A stretch of 37,018 nt of DNA from positions 1 to 37,018 of the forward strand of contig NZ_CVRR01000016.1 in assembly GCF_001406815.1 (NCBI RefSeq), given 5' to 3'. Position numbers and translations under genes: made by a program. A model generated the notes under the pieces. The model searched no databases and had not been told where the DNA came from. It saw only the letters and a program-made list of their open reading frames with translations. Source of the DNA: Roseburia faecis. Lineage in GTDB: Bacteria; Bacillota; Clostridia; Lachnospirales; Lachnospiraceae. Positions 1-8,960 of this stretch are shown one piece after another (the first letter of the stretch is position 1; every line of letters begins with the position of its first letter).

Positions 1-105
1 TATCGTCACTTTCACTGCTGTAATTTATTCTGTTTGTAATTGACTTTCCCCCTCACGCGGGAATCTCAAAATACTATTGAGGATCCACTTATTTTAACAT
101 TACAT

Positions 106-1404
106 TCACGTAGGAATAATAATTGAAAAGAAGAACTCTTTATTCTTATCTTCAATGACATATGCACCACCATATTTCTCAATAATTTTTAACACATTCT
201 TGATTCCTACACCATGTTCATCCACACTTGATGTTTTCGTAGATTTTATCTCTCCATTCTCATATACAACATCATAATTAAATGAATTTTTAACCGCAAT
301 AATTATCATATCATCTTCTTTAACGAACTTGAACTTAATTGCCTTTTTATCCTCACATGTCTCACACGCTTCAATGGCATTGTTCAGAAGGTTCGCAAGG
401 ATAGTAACCACATCCTCATCTTCTATTTTCAGCTCTGAAAGATCATTTACCCTGAATACAAAAACAATTCCCTTTGCTTCCGCTTCCAGATACTTTGTAT
501 TGAGTATGGCATTTACGATTACATTATTGGTGTTAATGGCATCCGGTTCATTATTCAGCGAGCCATAAATTTTTTTTACATATTCTTCTAATTTGGAATA
601 TTGCTTTTTATCCAGCAAAGATTCTATACATGAAATCTGATTTTTATATTCGTGTGTCTTTCTTTTTTGATTATCAAAATTTTCAGAGATAGACCTGTAC
701 ATTTCCAACTGATTTTTCGCCTGAATTTGAAAAACCTTATTTTCATGCATCTTCATTTCTCTTTCCACAATATCGTTAATTAGATAGAATACAACGATAT
801 TCATTCCCACCATTCCAAATGCAATGACAGCAAGCAAATTTGCCTGCTCTACTGTCTGTACATATTTAAAAACAGATAACATTGCTGAAATAGCTGCTAT
901 AGTAAAAACAGGAAAAAACAGAAACCTTAACCATTCTGTATCCAGCATCATTTCCATTGACTTTTTTCCAAACTGTTTTCTTATTACAAGAATGAGAAAA
1001 AATAAAATTACTTTCACCAACAGATATGCCAAAACCGCTCCAATCCCATATTGCTGCTCTGACAGATTACTGTCCAAAGACAACATTCCGATAATCAAAT
1101 ACGCCAGATAGTCCATTGCCAACAGCAACGCATCAAATAGCATAGCCAATACAAGGGATTTTTTGAGGCTAATTCTAACATGCCAAAACATAAATACCGA
1201 AAACACAGAAATCGCAATAATCTGCCTTAGTACAAAATATTCAGAGAAGCCATATGAATAAAAACACATACTACTAAGTAACAACAAAATCTGTATGAAA
1301 TTAATCCATCCTTTATATCGTATTGCACCAAAAGTCTCAAAAAAACTCTTACAACACATTACTTCAATAAATATCAACAGTACATTCTGCATTAAATCAA
1401 TCAT
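106..1404 (-). CDS. AgrC-like sensor histidine kinase (GHKL ATPase)
   Basis: Membrane sensor kinase that should autophosphorylate and pass phosphate to the LytTR regulator encoded just upstream. The first half (about residues 5-215) is a run of hydrophobic segments, roughly six membrane helices. A coiled linker follows, then a dimerisation region with the candidate phospho-histidine in 'KTHEYKN'. The C-terminal ATPase shows the N-box 'NLLNNAIEACE' and the G-box 'DEHGVGIKNVL', as in the HATPase_c_5 group used by AgrC-type peptide-pheromone receptors. The ATG follows the regulator's stop codon directly, so the pair is translationally coupled. The 105 bases downstream hold no visible agrB or agrD, so the inducing signal is unknown. 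The family call is firm; a pheromone role is inference. Confidence 0.88.
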   Translation of the reverse strand: MIDLMQNVLLIFIEVMCCKSFFETFGAIRYKGWINFIQILLLLSSMCFYSYGFSEYFVLRQIIAISVFSVFMFWHVRISLKKSLVLAMLFDALLLAMDYLAYLIIGMLSLDSNLSEQQYGIGAVLAYLLVKVILFFLILVIRKQFGKKSMEMMLDTEWLRFLFFPVFTIAAISAMLSVFKYVQTVEQANLLAVIAFGMVGMNIVVFYLINDIVEREMKMHENKVFQIQAKNQLEMYRSISENFDNQKRKTHEYKNQISCIESLLDKKQYSKLEEYVKKIYGSLNNEPDAINTNNVIVNAILNTKYLEAEAKGIVFVFRVNDLSELKIEDEDVVTILANLLNNAIEACETCEDKKAIKFKFVKEDDMIIIAVKNSFNYDVVYENGEIKSTKTSSVDEHGVGIKNVLKIIEKYGGAYVIEDKNKEFFFSIIIPT

Positions 1405-2130
1405 CTACACTTCTCCCCGACACGCTATAAACTTTTTCTTGACTTCTGTATATCTTGCTTTCGGTATGGATAACTCAACCCCGTTTGTCAATATTACTTT
1501 ACAGCGGACAACATTCTTGATATGTTTTGCATTAACAAGATAACTCTGGTGTGTCCTGATAAAACCATTTTCTGAAAGCATATCGTCCAACACATTTAAT
1601 GTTTCATACATGGTATAAACTGTTTCTGTATCCTCCATAATATGAAACTCAAGTAAATGCAACTTACTCTCAATATATAATAATCTTTCCAGTGAAATAT
1701 CTTTTCTGCCCTCCTTAAAGTCAAATTCCCTTTTCACTACGGAATAATTCATCTTATCAAAAATTGCATCCATGCACTCATTGACTTTGCTCTGAAAATT
1801 AGCATTGCCCTTTAACAAATACCTTACAACATCTAATCGGTATCCCTCCAGCGAATAATCCACATAGGCGGTTACAAATACTATAAATACTTCCCGGCTT
1901 ACTTTTCTGATCATCTCAGCCGTCTTTATACCATCAACTTTCTCCATATTGATATCTAAAAACACAATATTATACCGCACTACCTCAATTCCTAATTCTA
2001 TCAATGCCTCCCCGGAACTATATGTATCTATTTCAAAAACAACATCTTTTTCCATCATATAGCTGGAGAGCAATTCTCTTAGTTCTTCTGTTAAAAAACT
2101 TTCATCATCACATATTGCAATTTTGAACAT
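1405..2130 (-). CDS. LytTR-family response regulator (AgrA-like)
   Basis: Cytoplasmic transcription regulator of 241 aa, partner of the adjacent kinase. The N-terminal receiver has the acidic pocket 'CDDE', the phospho-acceptor Asp in 'VFLDINMEKVDGI' and the conserved Lys in 'VRYLLKGN'. The C-terminal half (from about residue 140) is a LytTR DNA-binding domain with the usual 'FIRTHQSYLVNAKHI' core. Regulators of this class bind paired 9-bp direct repeats, commonly upstream of peptide-signalling or bacteriocin genes. The start is supported by a strong AAAGGAGG 11 bases upstream of the ATG. It is the first gene of the two-gene operon. Confidence 0.9.
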   Translation of the reverse strand: MFKIAICDDESFLTEELRELLSSYMMEKDVVFEIDTYSSGEALIELGIEVVRYNIVFLDINMEKVDGIKTAEMIRKVSREVFIVFVTAYVDYSLEGYRLDVVRYLLKGNANFQSKVNECMDAIFDKMNYSVVKREFDFKEGRKDISLERLLYIESKLHLLEFHIMEDTETVYTMYETLNVLDDMLSENGFIRTHQSYLVNAKHIKNVVRCKVILTNGVELSIPKARYTEVKKKFIACRGEV

Positions 2131-2449
2131 CTATGTTGTCTCCTCCTTTCCCGCTATTTGACGGTAGCCTGTCCCTGATCTTTTATACTCCACTTTGTTT
2201 TATTTCGACATGTCTTTCTGAATTCCTTAACGTTTTTCCTACATTCATAATAGGAAAATACGATATACAAAAAAATCCATAAATCCCCTTATTATTTTAT
2301 TTTTCTTCAGCTCATTAGTCAACCAAATTGCAGAAATCGACCATATTCCATATTATGCAGAAATTGACACAAACATAAAATGCAACAATCAAGATTGTCA
2401 AATCAGAACCCGTTTTAGTCCATTCTTGTTTTATTTTTCAGGAAAAGTG
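2131..2449. other. Intergenic region upstream of the two-component pair
   Basis: About 320 AT-rich bases without a supported gene. It should contain the promoter for the regulator/kinase pair, and a TATAAA at about 2186-2191 on the minus strand is one candidate -10. A 13-base near-perfect direct repeat (TGCAGAAATCGAC at 2329-2341, TGCAGAAATTGAC at 2356-2368) lies 27 bp apart and could be a binding site, but nothing ties it to a known regulator. The relic of the conjugative element begins at about 2450. Confidence 0.4.
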
Positions 2450-3256
2450 TTATACTAGGCTTGCCATCATGATTGTTTCTCTTGCTTTACTACTCATACG
2501 CTCATCCATTTCCAAGTTGGAATATAGACAGAATCTGTCCTGAAGCATCTCCCGGTACTGATAGATGTCCTCTATCTTCCTTTCTGTCCCGTACTGTTGC
2601 CTGATATGGTGAAAATCAATGGCAGAAGGTGTACTGCTTAAATACAGTCCATGCCCCATTCAATCGCAATCAGGCTGTTTTCCTCTGTGGGTTCTGCTCC
2701 ACGGGGATGCCTTGCAAATAAATCGATTCCCTGTGCCACCACAAAGCTGCCTGTCATGGTGTCCATTAACAGCAGGTTCTTTTTTGACAGCTTTTCCATG
2801 ACACGATAATCGTGACCGTTGAAATTACGGAGCGTCTGCCCCTGTTCAAAGACCGTATCCAGCCTTGTATAAGAAAGACTGTCAATACTTGCTTTTCCTC
2901 TGGTATCCATACCAAGCTCTGCCAGCTTATTCAGACATTCCACGGAGCATCGTTTTTCATCAAATACAGCCTCCTGATCCGTACTGTTATAAAAGCCCTT
3001 CAAAAACTTCATAAGCTGTCTGTCATCCACACAGAATCTTGCAGCAACCGATTTATTGCCTGCAAAATACAGTTCGCTCCAGTCATTTTCCTTTCCCAAA
3101 GTCCTTCCAAGTTCTATCATGGAATCTGCAACCTCTTTCCGGCTGTCAAAAGTATCCATATCCACATACTTCAGATAGTCAGCTACCGTCATAAGGAAAT
3201 TGGTTTCTGTCCCTTTCCAGTTTTCCGATACTAAAATAATCTCTGTAACTTTTCAT
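2450..3256 (-). pseudogene. Broken accessory gene of the conjugative-element relic
   Basis: Remnant of a protein I do not recognise by name, of the kind found near the NlpC/P60 gene of Tn1549-like elements. A good start lies at 3256 (GGAG seven bases upstream, beginning MKSYRDYF). The frame shifts at about 3225 into the long open stretch 3192-2638, beginning MTVADYLKYVDMD. A second shift at about 2650, best explained by loss of one G from a G-run, moves to the frame 2659-2450 that continues 'GLYLSSTPSAIDFHH'. With both shifts repaired a single product of about 265 aa results, probably also cut short at its 3' end at the relic's left edge. No catalytic motif is visible. Confidence 0.5.
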
Positions 3257-3267
3257 AGCTGGTCTCC

Positions 3268-3296
3268 AAAAAGGGCAGCACCTATCGGCACTGCCC
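3268..3296 (-). terminator. Rho-independent terminator or attenuator between relic genes
   Basis: On the minus strand a 10-bp stem (GGGCAGTGCC / GGTGCTGCCC, loop GATA, two G-U pairs) is followed by TTTTT. It lies 87 bases downstream of the NlpC/P60 stop and just before the start of the accessory gene, so it would end or attenuate the transcript of the former. Confidence 0.75.
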
Positions 3297-3382
3297 TGTC
3301 TCTAGTCCTATCTGGAATAATGTCATCTGACCGTTTTGTATCTGCCCGGACGCATCTTTTCTCTTTTCAGTTAATATCTGTT

Positions 3383-5020
3383 TTACACGCTCTGCACAGG
3401 TCGGTACACAACACCGATCCGCTCATTGGCGGCTTCCACCACCATACCGTTACCCACATAGATTGCCACATGGGTAATGTTGAAAAATCTCCCATTCTTA
3501 CTGTAACTGTAAAAGATTAAATTCCCCGGCTGCATTTCTTCGTAATTCACCAGATAATTATGGTCATAGCAGAACTTGCCCTCTGTCGCTGCAGTATTTG
3601 CACCTTCATACATAATGTTTCCCCCGGCATTCTGCCATGCGTAATAGGCAAGGGAGCTGCAATCAAAGTGTGTACCACTGTCCCTCAAATCCTGACTGTA
3701 CGGGTGTCCTACCTTTGACAAGGCATATTCCACCAACCTTTTTTCCGTTTGTATCGAAAACTGCATCCACAATCGCCTGATACTGTTCCGGGCTTAATGT
3801 CTCGCCGGGATCTCCGCCACCACCTGTATAACCCATCATCGCCAGATTTTCCGGTTTCATCAGTTCTGCAAGCATTTCCTGTTCTTCTTCATCAAAGCCA
3901 TACTCCGAAATCATGTCATGGTAGGTCTATAGCTTTACATTGACTTCCTTGACGGTAGTAGATGTGGTATTTCCTTCCTCATCTGTCGAGGTATCTGTCC
4001 AGCTTGTAATGGTGTAGCTGCACATATCATCAAAAACGGATTTTAAGTTTTCCTTTGCCTTATCCGTCATATCCGTAGCAGTATCACCATTTCCATACTT
4101 CACCATATAGACCGTCAGAATATCACAGTAATTATCCGGCTCTCCCGCTCCCTCAAAATCCACATAGATCTTTTCGCTGGTATCATAACCGGAATAGTTT
4201 GTCAGTTCATCATTTACCTCCCTGTTAAACTCTGCGACATAGGCTGATAATACGTCCTGCGTGGTTTCTCTCGATGATATGGACGGAAAGAAAATGGCAA
4301 AGGGCGAATTATAGATAATCGCTATGACAGCAATAATCGGAAGCGCCACAAGTGCCACCAGAGCAAACAGGGCAAGCAGAAACAACCCCACATACCGGAT
4401 GATGTACTTTGCTGCCATGGAAAAACGCATAAGTGCTATATCCTTTAAGGCTTTTCCAATGCTGTCCTGATTTTCCTCCTGCCTGCATCTGTGGCACTTT
4501 CTACCGGACGGGATAAGTTTCTTGTAACCATATAGGACTCATAAACCTCACTGCCACCCTCCATCTGGTCTAAGGAAGTCTTTGCACCTACCGAAGCAAG
4601 CGTGCTTACTGTACTGCCATTTTTCTTTCCAATGGCTTTTTCCCTATCCTGCTTTGATTTCTCAAACTGTGCATATTTGCTGTTTTCCTTCTGCATGGAT
4701 TTTTTGATGTCCTCTTTTACGGACTTACTTTTTCCACTGGAAGATTGAGCCGACTGACCTCTTTTATCGGAAAGACGCTTTTCTGAATCCGCTTTTCCAT
4801 TACTGTCCTTTGTGGCAGACTTTACCTTTAATACAGACATTCTTTTATCCATGTTGTCTGCCTTTGCTTCCCTCTCTGCCCCGGCAAACTTCGGAGTCCT
4901 CTCTACGGTCAGGACGTTTCCCACCTTGATTTTTATCTCCGGGGCAGTCTTTACATGAAGCTTTGTCTTTTCTTTGGTATGAATGACCATCGGCTTGTCA
5001 TCCACCTTTTTGATGTTCAA
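3383..5020 (-). pseudogene. CD1107-like NlpC/P60 conjugation protein, multiply broken
   Basis: In Tn1549-type conjugative elements this gene makes a membrane-anchored cell-wall hydrolase that opens peptidoglycan for the mating channel. It begins at a TTG (5020) with GGTGAGG five bases upstream, encoding a Lys/Ser-rich N-terminus. One lost G near 4460 causes a stop at 4445; repaired, it reads 'RTALEKALKDIALMRF' into a transmembrane segment at about 4375-4310. An in-frame TAG stands at 3927-3929. One extra A in the A6 run near 3736-3741 shifts to the frame of 3772-3383, which encodes the NlpC/P60 domain with 'HFDCSSLAYYAW' (catalytic Cys) and 'ITHVAIYVG' (His). Three lesions make it a pseudogene. 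Confidence 0.78.
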
Positions 5021-5049
5021 TTTTCCTCACCTTCTTCCTGAAAAAGAGC

Positions 5050-5087
5050 AAAAAAAATAGCACCTAAACCAATGGCTTAGATGCTAT
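5050..5087 (-). terminator. Terminator after the PBECR4 gene
   Basis: On the minus strand a long stem (ATAGCATCTAAGCC pairing with GGTTTAGGTGCTAT, three-base loop) runs directly into eight T residues. It starts 3 bases after the stop at 5091 that the PBECR4 frame would reach if its frameshift were repaired. Confidence 0.85.
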
Positions 5088-5173
5088 GATTTACTGTTTA
5101 TTCTCTCTTTTCCGATTTGCTTTCTGCTCCGATTTTCTCTGCCTTTTTTCGTACATATCATGAATCCAGTCTT

Positions 5174-6028
5174 TTACCGGAGCCTTCCACATTTCCTCCA
5201 CAAACTGATAAAATCCTTTACCAGCGCCTCATCCCGTTTGTCACGGCATTTCTTCATAAGCTGTTCTGTATCCGAAAGCATATCCAGCGTATGATATTCT
5301 CCAAATTTTACATTCAGCTTCATAATATATCTTACCAACTTTTCTTCCGGTTCTATTCCAACTGCATACAGCATTTTTTCGATACCTGATTTTTCTCTAA
5401 GAGATGCCTGTTCACTCTGGTAAATAACCTCTGCCTGTTTTGTTATCTTATCCTCACGGACAATTTTAGTAATTTCATAGGAATGTGACAGATCACGATA
5501 CAGAATATCATAATCTCTTTCTGCAACATACGTTGTAATAAAAGAATTACAATGGCACAATCCCTTTTCTTTCCCCTGTGCTTTGACTATCCCCAGATGG
5601 AGTACCTTATCTTCCATTCTGTGAATTAAAAGATAGTCGCTGTCAAATTCCGAATCAGGATTATGGTTAATATCAAAAAGATACAACTTTGAATAAGAGC
5701 AGAACATTTCCGGTAAAAGGTAAAGATAATCCAGCTTCAAATGTATCAGCTTTAACATTCTATCCTGCTTTTCTTTTGTTTTATAATACTTCTTAACGAG
5801 CTTTTCTAATGACTCCAGTGTAATTCTGCCCTTCTTTACTGCATATACACCAAAATCCCCAGCATACTGATTCGGTCTACCAACATATTGAAGCCCCATC
5901 AAATGCGGTATTTTCAGTTCCGTATTTGTCAGATGTAGTATTCGTTTTACAGTATGGATATAATAATCATATTTACACAGTATATCTTTGGTATCATTAA
6001 ATATTTTCAACAAGCGGGTATCTTTCAT
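5174..6028 (-). CDS. PBECR4-domain protein (cargo of the relic), C-terminus frameshifted
   Basis: Resembles PBECR4, a domain of the Barnase-EndoU-Colicin-RelE-like nuclease superfamily common on phages and conjugative elements; activity and target are not established. Family-like features are 'IPHLMGLQYV' near the N-terminus and a 'LGIVKAQ...CHCNSFIT' stretch in the second half. I start at ATG 6028 (AAGGATGG just upstream). The frame is open up to 6253, but 6029-6253 contains a terminator-like hairpin and no homology. At about 5220 the family-like reading moves to another frame ('GFYQFVEEMWKAPVKDW') with a basic tail ending at 5091, three bases before the terminator, so a single lost A has replaced the last 40 or so residues with a short wrong tail. 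Confidence 0.55.
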   Translation of the reverse strand: MKDTRLLKIFNDTKDILCKYDYYIHTVKRILHLTNTELKIPHLMGLQYVGRPNQYAGDFGVYAVKKGRITLESLEKLVKKYYKTKEKQDRMLKLIHLKLDYLYLLPEMFCSYSKLYLFDINHNPDSEFDSDYLLIHRMEDKVLHLGIVKAQGKEKGLCHCNSFITTYVAERDYDILYRDLSHSYEITKIVREDKITKQAEVIYQSEQASLREKSGIEKMLYAVGIEPEEKLVRYIMKLNVKFGEYHTLDMLSDTEQLMKKCRDKRDEALVKDFISLWRKCGRLR

Positions 6029-6079
6029 AAAACCATCCTTATCCTCATCGTTGGAAATGGAATCATCCAGTTTCCATAA

Positions 6080-6111
6080 AAGAAAAATGCCTGGGCTGTT
6101 AGGCTCAGGCT
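6080..6111 (-). terminator. Terminator-like hairpin upstream of the PBECR4 start
   Basis: Minus-strand stem GCCTGAGC / GCCCAGGC with one mismatch, followed by ATTTTTCTTTT. It lies between the VirB4 remnant and the PBECR4 ATG at 6028, so it probably ends the upstream transcript or acts as an attenuator. It also argues against the longer start at 6253. Confidence 0.55.
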
Positions 6112-6275
6112 TAACTTTTCTTTTTTGAATTGCAATTCTGGGAGCAGTCCTATGATAATTCCATAGGCAGAGGCTAACTTTGTATTTGTATCGCCCGCAA
6201 AGCCGGGACGGGTAGCTCCTCTCTATCGCCGCAAAAGCACTTAAGCTTTTCATTAGCTATAATCTAACATGAGAA

Positions 6276-6965
6276 TCAGCCAATGTCAACCGCATTTTTG
6301 CTTTTCTCTAAGGCAATTTTTTCACGGATATTCGTGTTGTAGAGGTTGTAAAGGTCTGTTCCTTTTTCAATCTGATTGTCAAAAGGAATTACCACATTTC
6401 CGCACTTCATCAGTCCCATACCGCTCTGGGTATTGGTTACGAAGCGGAGCTGTGCTTCTGATACACCGATGACCTCTGCCATTTTTGAGCTGTCCGTATT
6501 TGCCTGCTTTAACAGGGCAACAAACTCGGAGTTTGCAAGCATGGTTGTCGCTGTGTAGTTCTGCAAAAGATCCACGACATTCTACGTGATGCCAGTACAA
6601 AGACCGCCCTGCTTTCTAACCTTTTTCCAGAGCTGCTGCAAATATTTCGCAGAATACTCCGAATTGAGAAGTACATGGAACTCATCAATATACAGCCATG
6701 TTGCCACGCCACGCTTTCCGTTTGCAATGATACGGTTCTGGATACTCTCCATCATAACGAGCATTGTAATAGGACTAAGCTCCGTACCCAAGTCACGGAT
6801 ACCGTAAACGGTGAAACGGTTATCAACGTCAACGTTCGTTTGATGATTAAAGATGTTCAAAGAACCATTGACAAAAAGCTCTAAGAAAAGTGCAATATCC
6901 TTTGCCTCCTCCTCCGGCTGATTCATTAAAATCTCATAAAAGTCTGACATTCTCCTTTTTTGCAA
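6276..6965 (-). pseudogene. VirB4/TraE-type conjugation ATPase, C-terminal fragment
   Basis: VirB4 ATPases energise type IV secretion in conjugation and are usually about 800 aa; only about 228 residues remain. The fragment runs from 'SDFYEILMNQPEEE' through a Walker B-like 'TWLYIDEFHVLL' to 'QNYTATTMLANSEF', all typical of the family's C-terminal part. An in-frame TAG at 6582 sits exactly where the family has Gln ('GLCTGIT[Q]NVVDLL'), so CAG to TAG is the likely change. The 5' three quarters are missing and the join is at about 6955. The TTG at 6965 is only an open-frame limit. The gene order VirB4 then NlpC/P60 matches Tn1549-like elements. Confidence 0.82.
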
Positions 6966-7232
6966 TAAAAAAGTAGGACCAAGTCAGCTTTATGGAACTT
7001 GTCCACACAAGAGCTAATTTAGTCCTACCTAAATATCAAATATTAAATTATCACCTCTTTTAAGGTACACTTCATACACCATCCGAATAATTAATGGTAA
7101 TTTAGTGTCAAGTTGCTCGTTTTTCAATTTTCAAGATTAAAAATGAGCTCATCCTAATCATTTTTCGCTGTTCTCACAGCATTTTTTCTTAGGACTAAAT
7201 CAGCGGAAACCCTTGAATTTATTGGTTCCTTA
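6966..7232. other. Intergenic junction at the right edge of the relic
   Basis: Non-coding stretch between the VirB4 fragment and the subtilase. It holds a 17-nt imperfect inverted repeat (6973-6989 with 7012-7028), a third copy of the same core at 7189-7204, and most of a 144-bp inverted-repeat element (7103-7246). No gene is visible. Confidence 0.6.
6973..7028. repeat. Imperfect inverted repeat with TAGGAC core
   Basis: Arms GTAGGACCAAGTCAGCT (6973-6989) and AGCTAATTTAGTCCTAC (7012-7028) match at 14 of 17 positions when one is reversed and complemented. The spacer contains the smaller palindrome CTTGTCCACACAAG. A third copy, TTAGGACTAAATCAGC, sits at 7189-7204. Three copies within 230 bp at an element boundary suggest recombinase or transposase sites; this is inference. 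Confidence 0.5.
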
Positions 7233-7246
7233 CTAACTTGACACTA
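7103..7246. mobile_element. MITE-like 144-bp element with 12-bp inverted ends
   Basis: The left end TAGTGTCAAGTT (7103-7114) and the right end AACTTGACACTA (7235-7246) are perfect inverted repeats. There is no coding sequence inside, so it may be a non-autonomous element or the solo ends of an insertion sequence. I see no clear target duplication in the flanks. The right end supplies the last codons and the stop of the neighbouring subtilase gene. It could alternatively be the terminal part of the conjugative relic. Confidence 0.5.
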
Positions 7247-8903
7247 TTATATCATCAGCCCCCCAGGCGGTATTCGGATAGGATACATCCGGGTTCCTTT
7301 CGCACCCGCGAATCAGAATATTTCCGATCTGCACCGAATTTAAAAGCAGTCTTCTCCCACGGCTGTTTCCCCACTCCATGATCTGTGCACATGCTCCTGC
7401 CGCAATTGCAGAAGCTGCACTCGTTCCCGTCAGTGTCACATAATTTCCAAGCCTTCCTATCGCCTGCACGCCCACAGCCGGAGCCACAAAATCCGGTTTT
7501 ACAACCGATGCAATGGTATTCCCCCTCCCGGAATCCAGATATAAAATACCACTCTTTTGATCCATTCCACCCACCCCAATCGGAATTTTTGCCGAAGACG
7601 GCACGGTAAGTGTCACATCCGGATCCGGACGCAAAAACACCACGTCTTTTTCTAACATTCCGGTCATTGGCAGCCAGATATGAAATTGTCCTGTGATCGT
7701 GGTACTCGGATTAACATACAGCGTCCAGATCCCTGCCGCCGGGTTTTCAAACCGGATAAACACCAGCTGATCCCCCCGCGTGCGTCCCACCTGTGCATAA
7801 TCAATTTCCACTCTTGTCCCTTCAAATATAAATTCCTGTTCCTGATGCGAATTTCCGGGCACATTCTGCGCCGGCATAAGAGTGCCTCCCGGCGAACGCA
7901 CCGCCACCACAAACAATTCCGGTGCACTGGCCCACAACTCGAGATAAAATCCCCGCATCCGCTGTTCCACATTCACCTCTACCGCAACCATCGAATTTCC
8001 ATCACTTTTCCCGTAAAAATGATGTCTGGCATTCGCCTCATTTCCGGTTGCCACAACCGCACACCGGCGCCATCTGCCCGCAATATCATCAAGAAGTTCC
8101 GAAAGATTGCTGCCACCGGAATGGCTTCCGTTGTTTGTCCCGAGACCAAGGCACAGAATAAGGGGCCGCCCCAGTTTTCTGGCAGTCTCTTCGAGATATT
8201 CAATTGCCGCCATAATGTCATTTTCCTGATAGGCAGGCATCTCCTGCGGAATATAAAAAAAGTCTTTCAGATATGGTTTTGCCGGTTTTAACTTTACAAC
8301 CAGAAGTTCCGCATAAGGAGCCGCCCCAGTAAAACCAGCCTGCAGATCTTCACTTCCGCAGGCAATACTTGCCAGCATGGTTCCGTGCCCATCTTCATCC
8401 GTCACTGGAACCAGTTCCCGCGGATGTTCCTGTTCCAGTGCCTCATTGATCTCTTTTTGTGTATATTCCGTTCCGTACAAAAATCCCTGAGGGGTATTTT
8501 TCTCCCCCGCCGGAATACTCTGATCCCAGATTGAGCGGATTCTTGTACTTCCATCGGCATTCCGGAAACAGGGCAGTTCATAGGAAATTCCCGTATCAAC
8601 AAATCCAATAAAAATACCCTGTCCCCGAAGGGACAGGGCTGGCTGATTCTGCAGCTGCAGGATACCGGTTGTCTCCAGTGCAAGCGTATCCAGCAGTCCG
8701 AAACATTTTGGGATAACCGAATATCCATATGTCTTAATGCTCAGCTGCGGCACCTCGTCCCGATCAAAATATTCTGCCACAAATTTTTCACCGATATTTT
8801 GTATACATTCTGCCCGGTCGTCAGAAATCTCCAAAGACTCTCTGACAATCAGGATATCGTAGGTATTGTTGGAGCGGATAAATGCATCACAATTTCTATC
8901 CAT
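7233..8903 (-). CDS. Csp-like S8 subtilisin-family peptidase, altered C-terminus
   Basis: Serine protease of the Csp type, the family that activates the cortex hydrolase SleC during clostridial spore germination; many paralogues have unknown roles. I use ATG 8903 (GGGAG six bases upstream) rather than the GTG at 8918. The triad is present: Asp in 'GFVDTGI' (about residue 103), His in 'DEDGHGTMLAS' (173) and Ser in 'TGTSAASAIAAG' (495). A jelly-roll-like insert ('GIWTLYVNP', 'FHIWLPMTG') separates His and Ser as in Csp proteins. The family normally ends with WG followed by a short Tyr/Leu-rich tail. Here 'TAWGADDIIVSS' takes its last residues from the inverted-repeat element, so the tail is probably replaced. 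No signal peptide. Confidence 0.85.
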   Translation of the reverse strand: MDRNCDAFIRSNNTYDILIVRESLEISDDRAECIQNIGEKFVAEYFDRDEVPQLSIKTYGYSVIPKCFGLLDTLALETTGILQLQNQPALSLRGQGIFIGFVDTGISYELPCFRNADGSTRIRSIWDQSIPAGEKNTPQGFLYGTEYTQKEINEALEQEHPRELVPVTDEDGHGTMLASIACGSEDLQAGFTGAAPYAELLVVKLKPAKPYLKDFFYIPQEMPAYQENDIMAAIEYLEETARKLGRPLILCLGLGTNNGSHSGGSNLSELLDDIAGRWRRCAVVATGNEANARHHFYGKSDGNSMVAVEVNVEQRMRGFYLELWASAPELFVVAVRSPGGTLMPAQNVPGNSHQEQEFIFEGTRVEIDYAQVGRTRGDQLVFIRFENPAAGIWTLYVNPSTTITGQFHIWLPMTGMLEKDVVFLRPDPDVTLTVPSSAKIPIGVGGMDQKSGILYLDSGRGNTIASVVKPDFVAPAVGVQAIGRLGNYVTLTGTSAASAIAAGACAQIMEWGNSRGRRLLLNSVQIGNILIRGCERNPDVSYPNTAWGADDIIVSS

Positions 8904-8960
8904 AAGAAGCTCCCACACTTCTTTTCCGTAACTATATGCACAAAACTTTCAGAATAGAAC

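Noticed and set aside
5174-6253. Longer start of the PBECR4 frame at 6253
   Set aside because: The extra 75 residues cross a terminator-like hairpin and show no family features; ATG 6028 has a good ribosome binding site.
7680-8291. 203-aa plus-strand open frame opposite the subtilase
   Set aside because: It mirrors the coding frame of a clearly conserved protease, has no ribosome binding site and no family resemblance.
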